20,399 nucleotides of DNA from Desulfobacterales bacterium (GTDB lineage Bacteria; Desulfobacterota; Desulfobacteria; Desulfobacterales; JAUWMJ01). Numbering within the stretch: position 1 is the stretch's first letter; each line of letters begins with the position of its first letter. Of the stretch, positions 1-7,651 are shown one piece after another. The stretch covers positions 1 through 20,399 of the forward strand of contig JAUWMJ010000007.1 of the NCBI GenBank assembly GCA_030613225.1, written 5' to 3'. Below the pieces are notes generated by a model. That model was given only the letters and a program-made list of their open reading frames with translations, searched no databases and was not told the origin of the DNA. The translations under genes and the position numbers were made by a program.

Positions 1-1
1 A

Positions 2-3000
2 GCCCTTGAAGTGAATATAGCCGACTATCATGTTGACGTCGAGATAGATGCCAAATATTCGATTCTCCAAGAGGTCCTGTCCCGATATTATGGGCTCATG
101 GAGGGCTTGAACACATTTTTAAAAGAACTTTCGCATCCTTATAAGAACTGGGACTTTATTGTAAAGGAGGCAAGGGGGTATTGTCTCGAATATTTTCATC
201 TTATAAAAAAACATCCACAAGGGGTAGCTGCGGCAGGTGTTTACATCAATATTTTTACAGATGCTATTAAATCAACATCGGATAAAAGCGTAAGAACGGA
301 TGCCGTGGACAACCTTCTCCTTTTTTTACAAACACTTATAAAGGATACCGGCTCCGACATTGAAAGATTTATGCCGGTAGTTAATGACGGTTTTAACCAA
401 ATCACCGATTATCCTAAAGAGCATTTCTTTTTATTTGTTAAAAGCTTTTATCAGATAAACAGGCTGGCTGAAGTGCTTTATAATCATGCACCAAAGCTTA
501 CAATCTATAGTGCAATTAATTTGCTTTTGCTGAAATATTACCAGCATACATATTCTTACTGGCAAAAAGAGGGAGACCCCCGGGCCTGGTTTGAAAAAGA
601 GGCGGAAGGTGTCGACAGCATTGACAAACCAGACGATTTATTTAAGGACGTATCCCTCAAAAGGATTCAAGATATAAATAAGCAACTGGACGAGATAAAA
701 AAAGCTGAGCATATGGAATCTGAAGAGGTGCTCAAAGAACTGATTAAACTTCCAGGCTACAGCGAAATTGTTGAAATATACAGGAAAATTCCTGCAACGC
801 TTCTTGATGCAGGAAAGAAAAGCCGTAGGGGTAGTCAGTGGAAAGTGATATTTTTATTTCATATAATGAACATTTCCGGATTGTCGATGATACACGAGGA
901 AGCTTTAAGAAGCATCAACAGAACATTGAGCTGGCTCATCGGTCATGAAAGCCACATGAATATCCGGAAACTGCTTGAAAAAACCTTTTCTATTTTAGAA
1001 GACAGAAGCGGCATGTACCCTGCTACTGCACTGAACTGTGTTCTTAATATGGGAAAGGGTGTTTACAAAACCGATGAAAGTGATCTTGTTAACTTTTTTA
1101 TCGATTCTGTAATCGACCTTGGTTTTCAGTCGCCGATGATCAACGGTGTGGGAGATGACTGGCAGGTAAAAGTTAACAGTGCCCATATTCTGAATATACG
1201 CACATGGCTTAAGCTTATTGAACTGAACCCAAAATGGTCCGCCAGGCTCCTTTCAGATATGATTATCCACCTTTCCCTTGGCGGTGTTTTTATTAAAGAT
1301 ATCGATCTGTTTCCCCGTGATATCACCGGGTTTTTAAATAGCAAAATCGGGCCTGTATTTAATCTTGCAAAGCAACTTGCCAGGATCTTTCCGGTTTATT
1401 TCAACGATATCGGTGCTGAGGGAAAATTAAGAGATATTTCAACGCAGATTGATGAAATATCACATCGAAAGGATATTCTCGTCCATTTCCTGCGGAAACA
1501 AAGCCATGTGGAAAGCAGCAACCAGATAATCGGCTTTATGGAAGCAATCCTTCATTTCTGGACAACAAGGGAAAAGGAAAACCTTAAGTCATTTGTTCCG
1601 CCAAATATCTACAGTCAAATAGAAACAAAAGGACTCTATATAGATGGCGTTCATGCTATTGTGTCGCATCTTTGTGAAAAAGGGTTTGTTTTGCCGGATG
1701 ATCTTTTGACCATCAAAGAAAATAAACTTCGGCAGGTTTTTAAAAGCATTTTGGGCGTAAAAAGAAATGATTTCGAAAGAGTAGAACTTTTTACAACTTT
1801 ATACCAGCTTTTAAGCCAGAAATACAATATTGAACACATCGAACTGAATAATTACATTACACAGCTTTCTACTGAGGCTTTTCCCGGTTTGAACCAGCTA
1901 AAGCGGGCTCTTGTGCTGCCGGATGTGGAGAAAAAGCTGAGCATGCTGCTCGATTATCTTGACCGGCTTAAAAAGTTGATATTATCTTCCGAACCCTATG
2001 AAATAAGAGAAGATATTTATAAAAAAAGACATATAACCGTAGATATTCCTTCCATGTATGGAAGCTACCATGAAATGAAATTCGATGCCCTGGGGTTAAC
2101 CTTTCGAATTGAATCTTTAGTCAATGTTCTTTTTGAGCAGCTTGTTGAAAACATAGATCTTAGCCTTATAACCAAGGCGACATTTTACCAGATATATGCA
2201 CGATTAAGGTTATTTAACAAGGCGTTGAAGCTTGACGGAATTTCATCGGTAGAGATGGAACTGCAACTGGATCTTCTTGCCCACTCTCTTGAGATTAGAG
2301 GCTTTACCTTCACACAGTATCTAGATATTTTTAAAGGATTTGCCCTGGCAGTAAAAAATATAATCAATGATTATTTCAACAATATTCACGCAGAAAACCT
2401 GAGCAGAATTATTTCTGATTTACCTGTTGGTCGGATTCAGGCAAAATACCTTTCCCAGGGAACTGAGTTTGATACCGAAAAGCTGGTGTACAGGGTTTCG
2501 GAAATCTTTTTTCGCGACCAGATAGCCCTTTCACTGGGCCTGCAGCAACTCGATATTTTTATCAGCCGTATCCTGAATACCCTTTTTCAACAGGCTGACA
2601 AACTGCCTAAAGATAAACTCTTACAACTCCTTATCTATGATCCCGAAAATGCGATGACCCTGATTCACCATGTCGACAACAGGGTTAATGGCATAATTTA
2701 TCTGGGCAATAAAGGGCTTAATATGGTTAAACTGCATAATTTCGGATTGCCCGTCCCGCCCGGCTTTATCATAACAACCGAAGTCTTCCGATGCAAAGAT
2801 GTGATCGACAGCTATTCACCCGCAGAACTAAATTTCAAGGAACAGGTTGCACACAACATATCTGCTATTGAAAAGGCTACCGGCACGGTGTTTGGAGATC
2901 CGAAAAACCCACTTCTTTTTTCTGTGCGAAGCGGATCTTCTATTTCACAGCCCGGCATGATGGACACTTTTCTTAATGTTGGAATAAACGAGGAGATCAC

Positions 3001-4162
3001 AGCGGGGATAGCCGCCCGAAGTGGCAACTCCTGGTTTGCCTGGGATAATTATCGCCGTTTTCTACAATGCTACGGCATGGCCTTTGGTCTGGAAAGGGAT
3101 GATTTTGATGCAATCATCAAAGAATTTAAACGCAAAGCGTCAATTTTATATAAGAGACAATTTACAGGAAAACAGATGCAGGAAGTGGCACGGACCTATA
3201 AAGCGATGATTGAAAAATCAGGCATTAAAATAATAGAAGATCCGTTTGATCAACTTAGTATGACAATAAAGAGTGTTTTTGATTCCTGGGAATCTTCCAG
3301 AGCAAAAACCTATCGTAAAATCATGGGAATATCAGAAGACTGGGGCACAGCTGCTACCGTGCAATCGATGGTTTTCGGCAATATTTCCAGCTCATCCGGC
3401 AGCGGTGTGTTTTTTACACATAACCCCAGATGGTCCAAAGATGCGTTAATGTTATGGGGTGATTTTACCCTTGGTAATCAGGGAGAAGATGTGGTTGCGG
3501 GGCTGGTTAATACTCTGCCGATTTCAATAAACCAGCAGGATATTGAAATGCGGGAAACAGATATAACCCTTGAGTCTCACTTTCCGGATATTTACAGGGC
3601 ATTAAAAACCTGGGCAAATAGTTTGATTTACGATGAGGCCTGGGGTCCCCAGGAGTTGGAGTTCACTTTTGAGAGTCCGGCTATTAGTGATCTCTATTTG
3701 CTTCAGACACGGGATATGGCCATAAGGGAAAGGGAAAAGGTTGTTGCCTTTGATCCTGCTGAAATCAGCGAAGAAAAGTATTTAGGGCATGGTATCGGCA
3801 TCAGTGGTGGGGCAATGAGCGGCCGTGTGGTTTTCAGCCTTGAAGATATAGATAAATGGAGAACCCTGGACCCGGAAACATTTTTAATTCTAGCAAGGAG
3901 TGACACAGTTCCTGATGATATTCGGGAAGTTTTTGCGGCGGATGGACTCCTGACCGCACGTGGAGGAGTAACCTCCCATGCATCTGTTGTTGCACACAGG
4001 CTGGGAAAAACATGTGTTGTCGGCTGTAGTGATCTGGTCTGCAACGAAAAGGATAAAAAATGTATTTTCAATCAGGTTATTATTGAATCAGGAGACTATA
4101 TAAGCATTGACGGTCGGGAAGGATCTGTCTATCAAGGGCTGATAAAAGTAAAAGAAGCATAG
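2..4162 (+). CDS. PPDK/PEP-synthase-like phosphotransferase, PEP/pyruvate-binding domain protein (5' end probably outside window)
   Basis: The last 480 or so residues match pyruvate phosphate dikinase. An ATP-grasp nucleotide-binding domain begins near residue 899 with GNKGLNMVKL and GLPVPPGFIIT, and continues through RSGSSISQPGMMDT, GSGVFFTHNP, NQGEDVVAG and LQTRDMA. A swivelling phospho-histidine domain follows, with the catalytic His at about residue 1323 in RGGVTSHASVV (numbered from the GTG at 11). The protein then ends at once, so the C-terminal PEP/pyruvate TIM barrel of PPDK and PpsA is absent. The first roughly 890 residues look mostly helical and I do not recognise them. The reading frame is open to the window edge and the GTG at 11 has no ribosome binding site, so the true start is probably upstream. 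Known family chemistry is ATP-dependent phosphorylation through a phospho-His; the acceptor here is unknown. GAPDH follows on the same strand 218 bp later, which suggests, but does not prove, a role in central carbon metabolism. Confidence 0.9.
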   Translation, partial: ALEVNIADYHVDVEIDAKYSILQEVLSRYYGLMEGLNTFLKELSHPYKNWDFIVKEARGYCLEYFHLIKKHPQGVAAAGVYINIFTDAIKSTSDKSVRTDAVDNLLLFLQTLIKDTGSDIERFMPVVNDGFNQITDYPKEHFFLFVKSFYQINRLAEVLYNHAPKLTIYSAINLLLLKYYQHTYSYWQKEGDPRAWFEKEAEGVDSIDKPDDLFKDVSLKRIQDINKQLDEIKKAEHMESEEVLKELIKLPGYSEIVEIYRKIPATLLDAGKKSRRGSQWKVIFLFHIMNISGLSMIHEEALRSINRTLSWLIGHESHMNIRKLLEKTFSILEDRSGMYPATALNCVLNMGKGVYKTDESDLVNFFIDSVIDLGFQSPMINGVGDDWQVKVNSAHILNIRTWLKLIELNPKWSARLLSDMIIHLSLGGVFIKDIDLFPRDITGFLNSKIGPVFNLAKQLARIFPVYFNDIGAEGKLRDISTQIDEISHRKDILVHFLRKQSHVESSNQIIGFMEAILHFWTTREKENLKSFVPPNIYSQIETKGLYIDGVHAIVSHLCEKGFVLPDDLLTIKENKLRQVFKSILGVKRNDFERVELFTTLYQLLSQKYNIEHIELNNYITQLSTEAFPGLNQLKRALVLPDVEKKLSMLLDYLDRLKKLILSSEPYEIREDIYKKRHITVDIPSMYGSYHEMKFDALGLTFRIESLVNVLFEQLVENIDLSLITKATFYQIYARLRLFNKALKLDGISSVEMELQLDLLAHSLEIRGFTFTQYLDIFKGFALAVKNIINDYFNNIHAENLSRIISDLPVGRIQAKYLSQGTEFDTEKLVYRVSEIFFRDQIALSLGLQQLDIFISRILNTLFQQADKLPKDKLLQLLIYDPENAMTLIHHVDNRVNGIIYLGNKGLNMVKLHNFGLPVPPGFIITTEVFRCKDVIDSYSPAELNFKEQVAHNISAIEKATGTVFGDPKNPLLFSVRSGSSISQPGMMDTFLNVGINEEITAGIAARSGNSWFAWDNYRRFLQCYGMAFGLERDDFDAIIKEFKRKASILYKRQFTGKQMQEVARTYKAMIEKSGIKIIEDPFDQLSMTIKSVFDSWESSRAKTYRKIMGISEDWGTAATVQSMVFGNISSSSGSGVFFTHNPRWSKDALMLWGDFTLGNQGEDVVAGLVNTLPISINQQDIEMRETDITLESHFPDIYRALKTWANSLIYDEAWGPQELEFTFESPAISDLYLLQTRDMAIREREKVVAFDPAEISEEKYLGHGIGISGGAMSGRVVFSLEDIDKWRTLDPETFLILARSDTVPDDIREVFAADGLLTARGGVTSHASVVAHRLGKTCVVGCSDLVCNEKDKKCIFNQVIIESGDYISIDGREGSVYQGLIKVKEA

Positions 4163-4174
4163 CTTGGAGAAGCT

Positions 4175-4254
4175 GACCGCTTCGATCGAGGACCGCTTCG
4201 CTTGATGAGCACTACGTTTGAGGAGCGCTTCGCTTAAAGAGCGCTACGCTTTAG
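4175..4254. repeat. Five tandem 16-bp repeats
   Basis: Five consecutive 16-bp units start at 4175, 4191, 4207, 4223 and 4239. They follow the pattern GAGCGCTTCGCTTnAn, for example GACCGCTTCGCTTGAT and GAGCGCTTCGCTTAAA, with a few substitutions per unit and no length change. The array begins 12 bp after the stop codon of the PPDK-like gene and fills the spacer before GAPDH. The function is unknown. It is too short and lacks spacers, so it is not a CRISPR. Confidence 0.75.
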
Positions 4255-4291
4255 GCCTTAAGTCCGCCGCAGGCGGATGCTCCTCAAGGCC
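4254..4291. repeat. Nested palindrome (REP-like hairpin)
   Basis: Outer arms GGCCTT (4254-4259) and AAGGCC (4286-4291) enclose an inner perfect hairpin, TCCGCC-GCA-GGCGGA (4263-4277). It directly follows the 16-bp tandem array. No T-run follows it, so it fits a REP/BIME-like intergenic palindrome better than a classical terminator. If transcribed it could still stabilise or attenuate the mRNA between the two genes. Confidence 0.5.
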
Positions 4292-4380
4292 GAAGGCCGC
4301 TCGGTGATTGCGGATAATGAATAAAAAAATTCACTGAAATCTCCGTGAAAATCAGTGGTAAACTACCAATAGGGGGAAAC

Positions 4381-5643
4381 ATGGAAACGGCAGCCGTAAA
4401 TGAAAAAGGATTAAGTCTTGGGATAAACGGATTCGGAAGAATCGGTAAGCTTGCTCTCTGGCACCATATCGGACGAAAATATTTCAAGGAAATCGTGGTA
4501 AATATTGGCCGCGAGGTTGGTACCTCTTTCGAGGATATAGCCCATTATGTGGAAAGGGATTCCACTTACGGCCTGCTCCGCCAGTATTTATACGGTCATA
4601 AGGCAGAACCGGTTATCAGCGATCTGAATGAAAAAAAAGGATCTATGATAATAGATGGTATTCCTGTTACTTTTTTAAGGGCTTCCAGAAATCCTGCCAA
4701 AATCGGATGGAGAGACTGTGATATAAAACTGGTTATAGATACAACAGGCCAGTTTCTTGACCCGACACTGCCTGCAGATTATCCGAAAGGGTCTGCAAGG
4801 GGCCACTTTGAAGCAGGTGTGGAAAAGGTCATCACTTCCGCACCTTTTAAAATCAAAGATAAGGGGAAACCCATGCCGGATGATGCTGTAACGACCGTTA
4901 TGGGAATAAATGCCAGCGACTACGATCCCAGAAAGCATAGAATTATTTCCAATGCATCTTGCAGCACAACATGCCTGGCACATATGATAAAGCCGATTCT
5001 TAACTATTTTGGTTCTAAAAAGATTTTAAGTGCTTCCATGGCTACCGTTCATGCGGCTACAGGATCACAGGAGGTGCTGGACCGGCTGCCAAAACAGGGG
5101 AAAACCGATTTAAGAAAAAACAGAAGCATAATGAATAATATCATTTTAACTACAACCGGCGCGGCTAATGCCTTAAGGCTTGTTATTCCGGAGATGAAAA
5201 AAATCGGGTTCATTGCAGAATCGGTCAGAATTCCAACAGTTACAGGCTCAATAATTATACTGGTTTTAGATCTCCAGGAGGAAATAAGCGGTGAATCAAT
5301 ACGCAGGGAATTGATAAACGACATATACAGAAATGCTGCCGAAGATGACCCATATGGCTACCTGCATTTTTCGGAAAAGCAAAATGTTTCATGTGATATT
5401 ATCGGAACGCCAAGAGCTGCAACAATAATTGAAGGACACGAAACCCATACCCGTACTGCGGAAGTAAGCATAGATCTTAACACGGTTCCGGGAATAGAAA
5501 AAGATATTATATCTGCTTTAAATAATACGATTATCAGGATTCCGATTACGCAGACCGTTATATACGGCTGGTACGATAATGAGATGGGAAGTTATGTGAA
5601 CATACTGGGCGACAGAACGGTGACGGTGGCTGAGAATATGTAA
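4381..5643 (+). CDS. gap: Glyceraldehyde-3-phosphate dehydrogenase, long form
   Basis: This protein should oxidise glyceraldehyde 3-phosphate with NAD(P) and phosphate, or run the reverse gluconeogenic reaction, in the cytoplasm. It has the dinucleotide-binding loop GINGFGRIG at residues 14-22, the catalytic Cys194 in SNASCSTTCLA, the catalytic His224 in ATVHAATGSQ, the phosphate-site block VRIPTVTGS, and the C-terminal WYDNEMGSY. The start is taken at ATG 4381 because AGGGGG lies just upstream; an in-frame GTG at 4345 would add 12 residues but has no such site. At 420 residues it is longer than the usual 330-340, with extra residues in the cofactor-binding half, as in the long GAPDHs of some proteobacteria. 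The active-site block differs from the usual SCTTNCLAP at three places, and Trp is Met in the WYDNEWGY motif. The general assignment is secure; cofactor and preferred direction cannot be read from the sequence. Confidence 0.93.
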   Translation: METAAVNEKGLSLGINGFGRIGKLALWHHIGRKYFKEIVVNIGREVGTSFEDIAHYVERDSTYGLLRQYLYGHKAEPVISDLNEKKGSMIIDGIPVTFLRASRNPAKIGWRDCDIKLVIDTTGQFLDPTLPADYPKGSARGHFEAGVEKVITSAPFKIKDKGKPMPDDAVTTVMGINASDYDPRKHRIISNASCSTTCLAHMIKPILNYFGSKKILSASMATVHAATGSQEVLDRLPKQGKTDLRKNRSIMNNIILTTTGAANALRLVIPEMKKIGFIAESVRIPTVTGSIIILVLDLQEEISGESIRRELINDIYRNAAEDDPYGYLHFSEKQNVSCDIIGTPRAATIIEGHETHTRTAEVSIDLNTVPGIEKDIISALNNTIIRIPITQTVIYGWYDNEMGSYVNILGDRTVTVAENM

Positions 5644-5673
5644 TTCGTGTCTGAACGAAAAACAGGCAGAGTC

Positions 5674-5695
5674 GTCTTTTTCTTTTGAAAAAGCG
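5674..5695. terminator. Weak bidirectional hairpin between convergent genes
   Basis: CTTTTTC (5676-5682), a TTTT loop and GAAAAAG (5687-5693) form an AT-rich stem, which CG on each side extends with a bulge. It sits 30 bp after the GAPDH stop codon and about 80 bp beyond the stop of the opposing antitoxin gene. The position suits a shared terminator, but the stem is weak. Confidence 0.35.
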
Positions 5696-5773
5696 TCTTT
5701 ACTTCCATCCGTGTCACAGTTTAAGAACAAGACGTAATTCGGTTGCTGAAAAACGAACGGGAAGCCTTCTCTT

Positions 5774-6001
5774 TTACTGATTCCATACTTTCAGTTCACT
5801 TTCCGGTAGTGGTTCAAAAAAAGCCTCGTCTACCCTCCCTTTGGCAATTCCTGGTATCCTGAGTCCGGCTTCCTCCAAAGGTACTAAACGGGCATAAGGT
5901 TTTCCCGCCTTAACAAGCACGATTTCCTCACCCTCATGCGCTCGTTTGAGCAATTTTAATAACTGTGTCTTGGCTTGGTGCACATTGATAATAGTAGGCA
6001 T
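5774..6001 (-). CDS. Phd/YefM-type antitoxin, no toxin partner
   Basis: This 75-residue protein has the Phd/YefM (prevent-host-death) fold signature: an N-terminal VHQAKTQLLKLLKRAHEGEE block, then EIVLVKAGKPYARLVPLEE, then a short C-terminal tail (IPGIAKGRVDEAFF) typical of antitoxins that pair with PIN-domain VapC toxins. Members bind their own promoter through the N-terminal domain and neutralise the toxin through the tail. GGAGGG sits just upstream of the ATG. Downstream on the minus strand, where vapC would be expected, the 130 bp before the GAPDH stop codon encode nothing PIN-like. It is therefore an orphan antitoxin, left after toxin loss or acting on a toxin elsewhere. A remnant of another gene lies directly upstream at 6049-6117. 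Confidence 0.85.
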   Translation of the reverse strand: MPTIINVHQAKTQLLKLLKRAHEGEEIVLVKAGKPYARLVPLEEAGLRIPGIAKGRVDEAFFEPLPESELKVWNQ

Positions 6002-6048
6002 AAGAACCCTCCGGGGCTTTTAACTTTAAAATAAACTAAGTCGTATGG

Positions 6049-6140
6049 CTAAGTCAATGGAGTTTTCCGAATATTTCGCAGGGATCCGTACAAATGGATT
6101 TGAATATCGAATTTCATCTTTATCTCCTTTTTCATATAAA
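6049..6140 (-). pseudogene. 5' remnant of a ubiquitin-like/TIM-barrel fusion gene
   Basis: An ATG at 6117, preceded by AAGGAGATAAAG, opens a 22-codon frame beginning MKFDIQIHLYGSLRN and ending in TAG at 6049. The first 18 codons and the ribosome binding site closely match the start of the gene at 13316-14404 (MKSDIQIHLYGSLRN), with about seven base differences that are mostly silent. Similarity stops abruptly after the Lys codon near 6064. This is the 5' stump of a second copy of that gene, ending 47 bp before the antitoxin start codon. Its conserved ribosome site means the stub might still be translated. Confidence 0.75.
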
Positions 6141-6239
6141 AAAAAGATCGCTGTCGAATCGGACGCTTTTAAATAATAGTGTAAATTCTAAAAATATGTA
6201 TGACTTAAGTCAAAGGAAAGGAGATGGTCTATAAAAAGC

Positions 6240-6269
6240 TTGACAAATAGTCAGCATATTTAGTTAATT
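6240..6269 (+). promoter_or_regulatory. Possible promoter of the cyclophilin gene
   Basis: A perfect -35 hexamer TTGACA at 6240-6245 is followed after 18 bp by TTAATT, a weak -10 match, in an AT-rich stretch about 57 bp before the cyclophilin start. The remaining upstream sequence, 6141-6239, holds no gene that I can see. Confidence 0.35.
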
Positions 6270-6325
6270 TATTCACAATATTGAGTAAAATGTTAACTAT
6301 TGGATTAGAAAGGATGGGCGATATA

Positions 6326-7162
6326 ATGAAAAAAGGTGTAATCATAGCTGGATTGATTTTACTGGTTTTAGCGGCAACAGGATGGTGCGGAGAGTCAAAA
6401 GCAAAGGAAAATCCAGTGTATGTCATTCAAACGAGTTTAGGCAATATTGAAGTGGAGATGTTTCAAAACGATGCCCCCAAGACGGTAGCCAATTTCATTG
6501 GACTGGCTGAAGGCACAAAGGAATATACAGATACAAAGACCGGTAAAAAAGTCAAAAAGCCTTTTTACGACGGCCTGATTTTTCACAGGGTAATCAAGGG
6601 TTTCATGCTTCAGGCAGGTTGTCCGCAGGGTAATGGCCGTGGCGGGCCGGGTTACTCTTTTGCTGATGAAATCAATGCCGTAGCCCTGGGCCTCGACAAA
6701 TTAAAGGCCATAGACCCTAAAAAGGACCCGCATCCTTTTCTAATGATCCGCAGGCAGGCTGATTACCAGAGAATACTTATGTCGCCATTGTTTCGGAGCC
6801 TGGGAATCACTTCTCAGGAAGAACTTGATAAAAGAAAGGATGAATTTGCAGTCAGGCTTAAATCCCTTACCATCAAGGAGGTTTATGAAAACATGGGCTA
6901 TTCATACTCCGACAAGGGATCTCCTCACCCTCCGGTCCGCGGTTCGCTGGCCATGGCTAATTCGGGGCCCAATACAAACGGTTCGCAATTTTTTATAAAT
7001 CTTGCAGATACTAACTGGCTTACAGGAAAACATACCGTATTCGGTAAGGTGATAAAGGGCATGGATATTGTCGATAAAATAGGAGCTGTCGAAGTCGACA
7101 CCGGACACAAGCCGGTTGAAGATGTAAAGATTATTTCAATACGCCGCAAAGTTTTGAAATAG
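6326..7162 (+). CDS. Exported cyclophilin-type peptidyl-prolyl cis-trans isomerase
   Basis: This 278-residue protein starts with a Sec-type signal peptide, MKKGVIIAGLILLVLAATG, so it acts in the periplasm or is exported. There it would isomerise Xaa-Pro bonds during protein folding. The cyclophilin core is clear: GNIEVEMFQNDAPKTVANF, then the catalytic FHRVIKGFMLQAGCPQG, NGRGGPGYSFADE, and later SLAMANSGPNTNGSQFFIN with HTVFGKVIKGMDIVD. About 85 mostly charged residues separate GYSFADEIN from the SLAMA block, where a minimal bacterial cyclophilin has only a short loop. ATG 6326 is preferred because the signal peptide starts there and AAGGATGG lies about 10 bp upstream. TTG 6281 or ATG 6314 would add 15 or 4 residues in front of the signal peptide. 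The cysteine near the signal end is not in a good lipobox, so a lipoprotein is unlikely. Confidence 0.93.
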   Translation: MKKGVIIAGLILLVLAATGWCGESKAKENPVYVIQTSLGNIEVEMFQNDAPKTVANFIGLAEGTKEYTDTKTGKKVKKPFYDGLIFHRVIKGFMLQAGCPQGNGRGGPGYSFADEINAVALGLDKLKAIDPKKDPHPFLMIRRQADYQRILMSPLFRSLGITSQEELDKRKDEFAVRLKSLTIKEVYENMGYSYSDKGSPHPPVRGSLAMANSGPNTNGSQFFINLADTNWLTGKHTVFGKVIKGMDIVDKIGAVEVDTGHKPVEDVKIISIRRKVLK

Positions 7163-7208
7163 CCTTTTCTTATGTATCACCACACTGCGTGGGGTTTAGA
7201 TAGTAGGT

Positions 7209-7637
7209 TTATAGCCGTTTGCCCATACCAAGCACATCATCGTCTAAAAAACCTAAGTGTTTGTAAAATGCTATCACAGATTTATTCGAGTTTCGAACTT
7301 GAAGGTTGATCTTCTGACAGCCAAGCTTTTGAAGTTTCAACTCGGTTTTTTCGACCATGCGGCGTCCGATTCCATTTTGCTGAAAATCAGGATCTACAGC
7401 CAAATAGTAGATCCAGCCCCGGTGTCCATCATAACCTGACATAACTGTTGAAACGATACGGTTGGATATAACACCAATAAAAAAGAGTTCAGTCTGTACC
7501 TGAAGCTTCATCTCGATATCCTTCTTTGGATCATTCTGTGGAACTACCAGGTTACAGCGATGCCATAAATCAATGACATAAGGCTCATCAGAAACCTGGA
7601 ATGATCTAATTATAAGCTGCTTAATTGAGTCGCTCAT
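7209..7637 (-). CDS. ypeA: GNAT-family N-acetyltransferase, YpeA-like
   Basis: This 142-residue single-domain acetyltransferase closely follows the E. coli YpeA pattern. Matches include IDLWHRCNLVVPQNDPKKDI near the N terminus, VMSGYDGHRGWIYYLAVDP in the centre, the acetyl-CoA loop QQNGIGRRM, and the ending YKHLGFLDDDVLGMGKRL. GNAT enzymes move an acetyl group from acetyl-CoA to an amine; the substrate of YpeA-type members is not established as far as I know. The gene lies 14 bp downstream of the MocR-type regulator gene on the same strand, so the two are probably cotranscribed. It converges on the cyclophilin gene across a 46-bp gap that holds only a weak hairpin (CCAC-N5-GTGG). Confidence 0.9.
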   Translation of the reverse strand: MSDSIKQLIIRSFQVSDEPYVIDLWHRCNLVVPQNDPKKDIEMKLQVQTELFFIGVISNRIVSTVMSGYDGHRGWIYYLAVDPDFQQNGIGRRMVEKTELKLQKLGCQKINLQVRNSNKSVIAFYKHLGFLDDDVLGMGKRL

Positions 7638-7651
7638 TTAATTACTTTCTT

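Noticed and set aside
3703..4071. A 122-codon minus-strand frame
   Set aside because: It lies wholly opposite the conserved phospho-His domain of the PPDK-like gene and has no protein-like motif.
4175..4254. Possible CRISPR array
   Set aside because: Units are 16 bp and directly adjacent without spacers, and there are no cas genes.
5644..5773. Possible VapC-type toxin gene downstream of the antitoxin
   Set aside because: No frame on the minus strand carries PIN-domain acidic motifs and the space is too short for a toxin.
7163..7208. Terminator between cyclophilin and the YpeA-like gene
   Set aside because: Only a 4-bp stem (CCAC/GTGG) with a short T stretch; too weak to list.
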